From the NCBI GenBank assembly GCA_003218135.1, contig QHNQ01000012.1, positions 1 through 64,000 of the forward strand: DNA of 64,000 nt, in the 5' to 3' direction. Source of the DNA: Verrucomicrobiota bacterium. GTDB lineage: Bacteria > Verrucomicrobiota > Verrucomicrobiia > Chthoniobacterales > UBA10450. Numbering within the stretch: position 1 is the first letter of the stretch; every line of letters begins with the position of its first letter. The notes under the pieces are model-generated. The model was not told the origin of the DNA. It saw only the letters and a list, made by a program, of their open reading frames with translations, and did no database searches. A program made the position numbers and the translations under genes. This document shows positions 17,917-25,355 of the stretch, one piece after another.

Positions 17917-19020
17917 TCACTGACTGCCGGACAGGTCGTACACTTCCACCAAGGCAGCTCCGACCTCGATGTTTACTGCACGCACAATCGCCGTGTAGTT
18001 GCCCGTTGGCAGATCTGCAATGATGGCAGACTCCAGTGCGTCACTCGGAGCGTGACCGCTATTGATGATATCCTGAACTTGGTCGTGGGTGATGATTCCA
18101 CCGATGACTGTGTGCTGCCAGTCGTTGTTAAAGCCAATCAAAGCTCCGGTACCATCGTGCAGTTCCAATGTGGGATCAGCCAATGGCGTCGGCACCCCAT
18201 ATTGACTGAGTTCCGGACCAATGGCCCGTATAATGACTCTCTTTGTTCCTGTGCCTTGGACGATGAATCCGCCGATCATCACGTTGTCACCATTCTGCAC
18301 AAAGCTGCGCGTACTGATGTTGCTAAGAATTGAAGTGGTGTCGGTGCCAATGTCGTACACTTCCACCAGAGCAATGCCCGTGGTCTCATTTACTCCGCGT
18401 ACGATCGCGGTGTAGTTACCAGGTGAAAGATCTCCAATGATGGCAGATTCCCTCGCATCCGCCGGAGCGTGGCCGCTGTTCTGAATATCCTGGACCTGAT
18501 CGTGGGTGATAATGCCGCCAATGATCGTAGTCTGCCAGTTATCATTACGACCAATCAAAGCTCCTGTGCCATCGTGCAGTTCTAAAGTTGGATCAGCCAT
18601 CGCATTCGGAACGCCATATTGGCTGAGCTCAGGGCCAATGGCGCGTATGATCACTCGTTTTGTCCCTGGGCCTTGGACAATGAAACCGCCGATCATCAGG
18701 TTATCGCCCGTTTGAACAAAACTGCGAGCGCTGAGGTTGGAGAGTGTCGCTGCTTCCGGTGTTGCCGCCAGGTCTTGCCTGGTCGTGTTGACCACGATGC
18801 TGGTCGCAAGGCGGGCGGGCACAGAGGCCGCAGGCTCATATGCGAGAGCAGTGAGCGCCAAACCTACCGCAGCCGTGCAAGCAAGAACACTGCCGAGCAC
18901 GCGGAGATTAAAAAACCCGCCTTCACGGATGCTGCGGTGGGCGCGTACAGATTGGGAGGGAAATTTTTTCTTCACGTAAAATGTTTCGTGGTGCCTCGCG
19001 CTGCTGGATGTCTTGAACAA
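17917..19020 (-). CDS. Secreted protein with two copies of the 'TGDN-IGGF-RAIGPEL' module
   Basis: The N-terminal ~60 residues include a long signal-like segment (LGSVLACTAAVGLALTALA). Two tandem modules of ~128 residues follow, each with SFVQTGDNxMIGGFIVQG, KRVIIRAIGPELSQYGVP, ADPTLELHDGTGALIG, NDNWQ, IITHDQVQDI and a closing GNYTAIVR..ALVEVYD. The module is frequent in Verrucomicrobia and Acidobacteria secreted proteins; its function is not known to me. It is beta-rich by pattern and probably extracellular. Here it makes up almost the whole mature protein. It is convergent with the GT2 gene ending at 17873. A start later than 19020 is possible. Confidence 0.75.
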   Translation of the reverse strand: MFKTSSSARHHETFYVKKKFPSQSVRAHRSIREGGFFNLRVLGSVLACTAAVGLALTALAYEPAASVPARLATSIVVNTTRQDLAATPEAATLSNLSARSFVQTGDNLMIGGFIVQGPGTKRVIIRAIGPELSQYGVPNAMADPTLELHDGTGALIGRNDNWQTTIIGGIITHDQVQDIQNSGHAPADARESAIIGDLSPGNYTAIVRGVNETTGIALVEVYDIGTDTTSILSNISTRSFVQNGDNVMIGGFIVQGTGTKRVIIRAIGPELSQYGVPTPLADPTLELHDGTGALIGFNNDWQHTVIGGIITHDQVQDIINSGHAPSDALESAIIADLPTGNYTAIVRAVNIEVGAALVEVYDLSGSQ

Positions 19021-19418
19021 TCTTCCGTTACTGACTTTGCAAAACCTTTGGATTTATGACACAAACCCCCGAGAGCGTATCCACCCCTCAGGCTGCCGCA
19101 CGCGACTCTCGACCGGCGATTGAAATCGTTCAGCCGCAACGATACTCGCAAGGTTGTCTTACCACTGGGCTGGAGTTCGCCGCGAAGACGTCGAACCCTC
19201 CGAAGTCCTAACGAAACGCGACCGTTGGGCCGAGGTGCTCAAACACGATCCGTACTACAACCCAAATCTTTCTCGCGAACACGCTGACTTCTCGATAGGC
19301 GAATAGCGAAAGCTTTACCAGTCTTGTAATAGCGGTTTTGACACGGCTCCAACACAGCGCCGTGGTCGAATCAACCAAAAGTCGTCAGAGTGAGCGACGA
19401 TAAAATGTGCGCGAGTAG
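19021..19418. other. Intergenic region holding a decayed GT2 3' end
   Basis: This 398-bp stretch between two minus-strand secreted-protein genes has no intact gene. Its middle (19163-19306) is the remnant of a plus-strand GT2 glycosyltransferase, listed separately. The first ~140 bp do not translate to anything recognisable. The last ~110 bp hold no clear terminator. Confidence 0.6.
19163..19306 (+). pseudogene. 3' remnant of a GT2 glycosyltransferase gene
   Basis: Forty-seven codons read in frame to a stop and match the C-terminus of the GT2 protein ending at 17873. The remnant ends RWAEVLKHDPYYNPNLSREH then ADFSIGE; the intact gene has RWPDVLERDPYYNPNLSRER then ADFSVGK. Upstream of 19163 the similarity stops and no start or GT domain is present. 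It is followed, as the intact gene is, by a convergent module-repeat gene, so a segment carrying both may have been duplicated and then decayed. Confidence 0.8.
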
Positions 19419-21185
19419 TTATTGATGCAGATCGTACACTTCCGCCAGAGCAACTCCGGTGGTGCTGTTTACACCACGCACGATCGCGGTGTAGTTGCCC
19501 GCTGGCAAGTCCGCAATGATCGCAGATTCGCTCGAGTCAGCGGGAGCGTGGCCGCTGTTCATGATATCCTGAACTTGGTCCTGAGTGATAATTCCGCCGA
19601 TGATTGTAGTCTGCCAGTTATCATTAGAGGCAATCAAAGTTCCGGGGCCGTCGTGCAGTTCCAGCGTCGGATTAGCCAAGGGATTCGGTACGCCATACTG
19701 ACTGAGCTCCGGACCGATGGCGCGTATGATCACTCTCTTTGTTTCTGTGCCTTGGACAATGAAACCACCAATCATCACGTTGTCGCCGGTCTGCACAAAG
19801 CTGCGGGTACTGATGTTGCCAAGAATTGAACTGGTACCGGCGCCGATGTCGTACACCTCCACTAAAGCAACTCCAGTGGTATTATTTACGCCACGCACGA
19901 TCGCCGTATAGTTACCGGGTGGCAGGTCTGCAATGATTGCAGATTCCCTTGCGTCTCCGGGAGCGTGGCCGCTGTCCTGAATCTCCTGAACTTGATCGTG
20001 GGTGATAATGCCGCCAAGGATCGTAGTCTGCCAGTTATCATTGGAGCCAATCAAGGCTCCGGTGCCGTCGTGCAGTTCCAATGTCGGATCAGCCAACGGA
20101 TTCGGAACACCATACTGGCCGAGCTCAGGGCCAATGGCGCGAATGATCACGCGCTTTGTGCCGGTGCCTTGGACAATGAACCCCCCAATCATCACGTTGT
20201 CGCCCGTCTGGACAAACGCGCGTGTTGAGATGTTGCCCAGGTTTGCAGCTGCAGTTTCAACCGTATAGATTTGGTTCGTATTAGAAGCGGAGCCCCCGGG
20301 GCCGACTCCGCCACCTGGGATATAGATTTTGTTGCCGATCGCCGATGCCCAGATCCCGTGCCGACCAGCAGGCATGTTGGGTAGCTGACGCCAACTATTA
20401 GTAGCAGGATTATAGACTTCCACCTCTGCATGCACAACGAAATCCAGGACGTCCTCCCCGCCGAAAACCCAAAGCTCATTATCCACCACCGCGGCGGCAA
20501 GCCCGGAACGAGCAGTTGGCATCGGTGGACGAGTCGACCACAGATCAGTCTGCGGATCATAAACCTCAAGGGCGTCTGTTGAACCTGAAAAATCGCTAGC
20601 CCGTCCACCTACAACATAAAATTTCCCTTCGATCACACCGCCAGCTGTGTGATTGCGCGGGACGCTCATGGGAGCCTTGACTGTCCATGTATTTGCGACC
20701 GGATCGTACACCTCCAGTTCGCGCTGGCTCGGAGTACCCGTGCCGCCGGCGACATAAATCTTATTATCGATCACCCCGACTGCCGCAGTCTGGCTGTGGA
20801 CGTAGTGACTGGAAGCTCTCGCAGCCCAGGAGTTGGTGTTCTGATTGTAAACAAACAGCTCGCCTCCTCCGGCACCAAAACTATAAAGGTCTCCTCCTGC
20901 CACAGCCGCGCTGTTGTGATTAACTCCATAGGGAAGCGGATGCGCCAAGGTCCATGTGTCTGTAGTTGGATAATAGACTAGCACCGTGTCCGTGGAATGC
21001 CCCTCTGCATCGAAACCACCGAGGACGTACACATTTCCATTTAGCGCCCCGGTGGCGAGTTCCTGTCGGGGGCCAGGCATTTGGGCGCCTAGTTGCCAGG
21101 TATAACCATTTTGAGTCCGGCCAATGCTGACAAGTATGAGGCACAAGAGCATGCCAAAGACTGGGCCGCGAAAATTCTGGCGCAC
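19419..21185 (-). CDS. Secreted Kelch-repeat protein with two C-terminal 'TGDN-IGGF-RAIGPEL' modules
   Basis: A short signal segment (FGMLLCLILVSIGRTQ) is followed by about six Kelch repeats (for example NVYVLGG, KIYVAGG, KFYVVGG, ELWVFGG, KIYIPGG, each with a later TxxW or NSW), which would form a beta-propeller. Two ~128-residue modules like those of the gene at 17917 complete the protein. The GTG at 21185 is chosen as start because GGGAG lies 7 bp upstream; the frame is open to 21272. It is probably extracellular and binds glycans or proteins (inference). Its first module is almost identical in DNA to that of the gene at 30314. Confidence 0.82.
   Translation of the reverse strand: MRQNFRGPVFGMLLCLILVSIGRTQNGYTWQLGAQMPGPRQELATGALNGNVYVLGGFDAEGHSTDTVLVYYPTTDTWTLAHPLPYGVNHNSAAVAGGDLYSFGAGGGELFVYNQNTNSWAARASSHYVHSQTAAVGVIDNKIYVAGGTGTPSQRELEVYDPVANTWTVKAPMSVPRNHTAGGVIEGKFYVVGGRASDFSGSTDALEVYDPQTDLWSTRPPMPTARSGLAAAVVDNELWVFGGEDVLDFVVHAEVEVYNPATNSWRQLPNMPAGRHGIWASAIGNKIYIPGGGVGPGGSASNTNQIYTVETAAANLGNISTRAFVQTGDNVMIGGFIVQGTGTKRVIIRAIGPELGQYGVPNPLADPTLELHDGTGALIGSNDNWQTTILGGIITHDQVQEIQDSGHAPGDARESAIIADLPPGNYTAIVRGVNNTTGVALVEVYDIGAGTSSILGNISTRSFVQTGDNVMIGGFIVQGTETKRVIIRAIGPELSQYGVPNPLANPTLELHDGPGTLIASNDNWQTTIIGGIITQDQVQDIMNSGHAPADSSESAIIADLPAGNYTAIVRGVNSTTGVALAEVYDLHQ
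19990..20210 (-). repeat. 221-bp inverted repeat, copy A (inside Kelch-module gene)
   Basis: Read on the minus strand, this block matches 31115-31335 on the plus strand with three mismatches by eye comparison (at AAGG[C/A], GAGC[C/T] and GATC[C/A]). It encodes the N-terminal half of a secreted-protein module. Other module copies in the window are clearly more diverged, so this pair is recent or is kept alike by gene conversion. Confidence 0.85.
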
Positions 21186-21576
21186 TTTGTTCTCCCAGTA
21201 TGTTCTACAGCAAACAGACGCCGAGGTTCCCAATAATTTGCTTGGAACGGCAGCAAAGGAGACGGCGCGCAAGTCGATTCATCGAGGGAGCGTCGGGATA
21301 CGAAGCGGAGAGACCACGCGAAAAGTTTTTTTTATGTCGAGCGGTTTTCGCTCGAATATCTTACGCCGACCGCTCCAATGCGGGCGTGTTGCTTGGGACC
21401 TCGAAGAAATCCGGCGCGCTGGCTGCGGATCAGCAGCTGGTGCTTACATGCCGGTCAGCCAATCGAGCGCATTCGCGCTGGGATCACGCCCTGCAGCTTA
21501 CCGCTTCGGTCGCAATTTTGCCGTCCCGTAGTCCCCGGCTTGCTTCGTAAGCTGATTTTCCTAACTTACGTGGCTC
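21186..21576. other. Intergenic region between divergent Kelch and methyltransferase genes
   Basis: This region of nearly 400 bp lies between a minus-strand and a plus-strand gene start. I see no gene that translates to a recognisable protein. It contains one small hairpin (GAGCG-GTTTT-CGCTC near 21338) next to a run of Ts. It is the likely place for divergent promoters, but no convincing -35/-10 pair stands out. Confidence 0.4.
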
Positions 21577-22401
21577 ATGCTACCCGAGCGAACCGAAGCA
21601 GTGTTGGCAGCGGTGCTCGCATGTCCAGTTTGCAGCGGTGACCTCCGTCACCACTCAACAAGTGTCACGTGTGTGCAGTGCAGCGCCGTTTTCAAACTTC
21701 ACGGACATATACCTGTTTTTCTTAAGGAGCCAGTGACGATTCCGCCGGAAAACCACAGGAGCAACCCGATTGGCGCGGAATTCGAGACAATTCTCCGCGA
21801 GGGAAAAGATTTCGTTCTCCACATTGGCGCAGGAGTTTCGGCGCAGCGCTATCCCAACTGCATTGAATTCGAGCGTCGGCCCTTCCGCCACACTGATGTT
21901 ATAGGCGACGCGCACTCATTGCCGTTTCGCGCCGGCAGCTTTGATCGCGTATTTGCCTTCAATGTTTTCGAGCATCTGGCTGAGCCGCAAAAAGCGGCGG
22001 CTGAAATCCTACGCGTGCTTAAGCCTGGCGGATCGGTCGCCATTCACAGCGCCTTTCTGCAGGCCGTACACGAAGCGCCGCACCACTATTTTAACGCCAC
22101 CGAGTTCGGCCTTCGCAAGTGGTTTTCCAGTTTCGAAGTTGAGCGCTGCCATGTAAGTGGAAACTTCGCTCCGGGTATGATGCTCGCGTATCTAATGTCT
22201 AGCGTGATCAACACGGCCAAAGAGGGAGGCGCCGCTTTGGACAACGTGATGCGCTTAAGGAACACCACCCTGGGGGAATGGGCCGATCTCTGGGCAGGAA
22301 CTGGACACCACCCGGGTGGCTTCGAGATTCTACAGAGCTTGCCGCAGTCAGCTCAAAGCAAGATCGCCGCGGGGTTCGAGCTAGTCGCGCGTAAGCGATA
22401 G
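21577..22401 (+). CDS. SAM-dependent methyltransferase with N-terminal zinc-ribbon (Trm112-like)
   Basis: The first ~50 residues form a four-cysteine zinc ribbon (ACPVCSGDL... VTCVQCSAVFKLHGHIPVF) like Trm112/YcaR domains. The methyltransferase domain follows, with a weak motif I (VLHIGAGVSAQRYPN), FDRVFAFNVFEHL and EILRVLKPGGSVAIHSAF. Such proteins are common in O-antigen and glycan-modification clusters. It ends 11 bp before the large GT gene at 22413 and is probably co-transcribed, so the target may be a sugar chain made by the neighbouring glycosyltransferases (inference). Confidence 0.87.
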   Translation: MLPERTEAVLAAVLACPVCSGDLRHHSTSVTCVQCSAVFKLHGHIPVFLKEPVTIPPENHRSNPIGAEFETILREGKDFVLHIGAGVSAQRYPNCIEFERRPFRHTDVIGDAHSLPFRAGSFDRVFAFNVFEHLAEPQKAAAEILRVLKPGGSVAIHSAFLQAVHEAPHHYFNATEFGLRKWFSSFEVERCHVSGNFAPGMMLAYLMSSVINTAKEGGAALDNVMRLRNTTLGEWADLWAGTGHHPGGFEILQSLPQSAQSKIAAGFELVARKR

Positions 22402-22412
22402 ATTAACAGCAC

Positions 22413-25355
22413 GTGCCTCAGTCCCTCGTTTCAAGTAAGGCGTTGGCCGTGAACGACAATTTAATCTTCTGGTTGGATGCTCCACAAACGTGGAACAGAA
22501 AAACGCGATGGGTAACCCTGGCAGGGTGGTGTGTGTGGAGAAGTGGCCCTCCATTGCAAGCAATCCGGGCGACGATTGGGGGACACGTTTTTGAAGCGCG
22601 AGTCTTCCACGATCGCCACGATGTTATTCAGCACTGCGGCGTGAGCGCTGATCAAGTCCGCTGCGGCTTTTCACTTGAAGTCAGATTGCCACGAGGAGAG
22701 TGGCCGTTGCGCATCGAGGCGAGTAATGGCGCAGATGGCTATTGCATCGTTTGGCAGAAGAACGTCGTTGGACCGATCTTCCTTTCCGCCGATGAACGCC
22801 GTCAGCGTCGCGGGAAGACGCAAGTTGCCGCTGCCGATCGTTTCCATTGGTGGCTTGATCGGCCGTTGAATTGGGACAAACTGGAACGCGAGCTTCCAAT
22901 CTGCGGCTGGTGCATCGATCGAGTTGAAGAACGAATAACCGGATTCCGCGCACGAGTGGGCCGCCAAATTTTTCGCGGCACTTATGGCATACAACGAAGG
23001 GATCTGCGGGGAAGCTTCCCCGACTCCCCGTATGCGCATTGTGCAGGTTTCGCTGCGACAGCGAAGTTGCCGCTTGGCCGCAGCACCCTCGCATTGGAAG
23101 TGAGGGATGTTCGCGGCGAGTGGCGCTCATTCCTCCAACGGCAAGTCATAAGGCAATGTAGAGCCGCGAGAAAAGATCGTCCGCCACTTGAGGACGCAGA
23201 GCTCTTCGACGTCGATCGGCGGGACATCGTATCACGATTTGCTTTTTGGCTTGAACCTCGCTGTGACTGGTCGCGGCTACCTAGAAGCCAGCGTCTCGTG
23301 GGTTGGTGTGTGGCTCTCCACGGAAAACCGATCGAAGCAGTGCGCGCGCGTATCGGCCACCACAAATGGGAGGCCCAGACGGGAATCAAGCGTCCGGAGG
23401 TAAAGGCAGCATACCCCGACGTTATCGGAGCATTGCACAGCGGCTTCTCGGTCACCATAAATCCCCCGCGGGGAAGAAACTTACTTCTGCTGGAAGCGTG
23501 TTCCGACCAGGTGTGGGAGGCTTTTTTCGCTTATCGGATTTATCGCCCGTTTTTTTGGCGACGTGGGGAGAATCGTTTTGGGAAAGCGAACCGTTACGAA
23601 TATTGGCTCCGCCTGTACGATAGACTGGACGCCCGGGATCGCTCGGCAATCCGGCGCCACATCCGCAGCTTCGACAAAAGACCGCGCTTTTCTATATTGA
23701 TACCGTGCTACAATTCTGATCTGCGTTTCCTCCGCGCCGCAATACGCTCGGTGCGAGGACAACTTTATCCCGACTGGGAAATCTGCGCGGTCGATGATGC
23801 TTCAGAAGATCCAGCCGTTTGGCGCCTGTTGCAAAGCGCCGCGCAGCGTGAACCGCGGATGAAAATCCACCGACGCCGGGAGCGCGGTCATATTTCGGCT
23901 GCTTCGAACGACGCGCTCGATATGGCCACCGGCGATTTCATCGTCCTGCTCGATCACGACGACGAGTTGGCGCTACATGCTCTCTACTTCGCGGCTCTAG
24001 CGATTAATCGGCAGCCAGATCTGAAGCTGATTTATGGTGATGAAGATAAAATCGACGAGAACGGCCGCCGATTTAGCCCTTATTTCAAGTCACAGTGGAA
24101 TCCCGATCTCTTTCTGGTGCAAAACTACGCGGCCCACCCGGCAATTCTGCATGCCGGGTTGGCCCGGGACGCGCGCGGATTTGATTCCGAGTACGATGGA
24201 GCGCAGGACCACGAATTCCTGCTGCGGTGCGTCGAGCTAATTGATCAATCGCAAATCCAACGTATCCCGTGGCTACTCTATCACTGGCGCGCGACGCCCC
24301 ACAGCACAGCGGAGGCAGTGTCCGCAAAACCGTATGCGCTCGACGCGCGCGCCCGAGCGGTGGAAGAGTATCTGCAGAGACGCCGCATTGCTGCGGTAGT
24401 TTCACGGCAAGGAGAGTTTCAGCGAGTGCGATACGCAATACCTGTGCAGATGGCCTCCATCATTATTCCGACTCGCGATCAAGCCAGCCTGCTCGAGAAA
24501 TGTCTGCGCAGCATTAAAGAAAAAACCGACTACGAATTCTATGAATTTGTCATCGTCGATAACAGCAGCTCCGAGCCATCGACCCGTGAATTCCTTCAAG
24601 AGGTTGCAAAAGACGAGCGCATTCGCGTCATCTCCGTCCCCGGCGAATTCAACTACAGTAAGCTTTGCAACTGCGGCGCGGCTGCTGCGCGTGGCCATGT
24701 TTTACTGCTCTTGAACAATGATATCGAAGTCATTGACCCCGGTTGGTTATCCGAGTTAATGAGCCAGGTAACGCGACCAGAAGTCGGTGTGGTAGGGGCG
24801 AGCTTATGGTTTCCAGATGGGCAATTACAACACGCGGGCATTGTTCTAAGTCCAGAGCGCATTGGCAACTATGCTTACTTCCGGCAGCGCCGCGGGGATA
24901 CCGGCTATTTTTCGCAACTGCAACTCGTTCGAAACGTAGCTGCCATCACTGGCGCCTGCCTTGCTGTGCGGGCAGAAGTGTATGCACAGGTCGGCGGGCT
25001 GAATGAGCGCGATCTCAGCATTGCATTCAACGACATCGATTTTTGCCTGCGTGTACGTGAATTGAACCTAAGGGTGGTGTGGACGCCACATGCTGAACTC
25101 ATCCATCGCGAATCAAGTTCACGTGGGCTCGAAGATACTGAGGAGAAACAGGGTCGATTTCACCAAGAACTTCGATACATGCAGCAACGCTGGCGCGAAC
25201 CCTTGCGCGATGATCCTTTTTACAACCCGAATCTCGATCTCACCGACGAGCTGTTCACCCTAGCGTTCCCACCCCGCTTGCACGCGCCATGGAAGGATTT
25301 TGATCGCGCTAATAAAGCGACGGGAAAAGGGGGAAGTCCTAATAATGGCGACTGA
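22413..25355 (+). CDS. Large glycosyltransferase: three N-terminal beta-rich modules + two GT2 domains
   Basis: This 980-residue protein opens with three similar ~110-residue modules (~14-125, ~142-255, ~272-385). Each has F-W-L-D-x-P...W, xxxGWCV, a VRARIG-like strand, R-x-D/E-V, GF and LPxGxxxLxLEA. A first GT2 domain starts ~426 (FSILIPCYNSDLRFLRAAIR; VDDASED; LLDHDDELALHA) and a second ~680 (ASIIIPTRDQASLLEKCLRS; VDNSSSEP; LLNNDIEVIDPGWL). It ends DPFYNPNLDLTDE. Tandem GT2 proteins of this type build O-antigen-like chains. The modules may bind the acceptor glycan (inference). It overlaps the next gene by 11 bp. Confidence 0.87.
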   Translation: MPQSLVSSKALAVNDNLIFWLDAPQTWNRKTRWVTLAGWCVWRSGPPLQAIRATIGGHVFEARVFHDRHDVIQHCGVSADQVRCGFSLEVRLPRGEWPLRIEASNGADGYCIVWQKNVVGPIFLSADERRQRRGKTQVAAADRFHWWLDRPLNWDKLERELPICGWCIDRVEERITGFRARVGRQIFRGTYGIQRRDLRGSFPDSPYAHCAGFAATAKLPLGRSTLALEVRDVRGEWRSFLQRQVIRQCRAARKDRPPLEDAELFDVDRRDIVSRFAFWLEPRCDWSRLPRSQRLVGWCVALHGKPIEAVRARIGHHKWEAQTGIKRPEVKAAYPDVIGALHSGFSVTINPPRGRNLLLLEACSDQVWEAFFAYRIYRPFFWRRGENRFGKANRYEYWLRLYDRLDARDRSAIRRHIRSFDKRPRFSILIPCYNSDLRFLRAAIRSVRGQLYPDWEICAVDDASEDPAVWRLLQSAAQREPRMKIHRRRERGHISAASNDALDMATGDFIVLLDHDDELALHALYFAALAINRQPDLKLIYGDEDKIDENGRRFSPYFKSQWNPDLFLVQNYAAHPAILHAGLARDARGFDSEYDGAQDHEFLLRCVELIDQSQIQRIPWLLYHWRATPHSTAEAVSAKPYALDARARAVEEYLQRRRIAAVVSRQGEFQRVRYAIPVQMASIIIPTRDQASLLEKCLRSIKEKTDYEFYEFVIVDNSSSEPSTREFLQEVAKDERIRVISVPGEFNYSKLCNCGAAAARGHVLLLLNNDIEVIDPGWLSELMSQVTRPEVGVVGASLWFPDGQLQHAGIVLSPERIGNYAYFRQRRGDTGYFSQLQLVRNVAAITGACLAVRAEVYAQVGGLNERDLSIAFNDIDFCLRVRELNLRVVWTPHAELIHRESSSRGLEDTEEKQGRFHQELRYMQQRWREPLRDDPFYNPNLDLTDELFTLAFPPRLHAPWKDFDRANKATGKGGSPNNGD

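Noticed and set aside
17917-21185. Repeated DNA blocks as a possible CRISPR array or rhs-type element
   Set aside because: The repeats are long (~380 bp), coding and without spacers; they are protein modules, not CRISPR repeats, and no cas gene is present.
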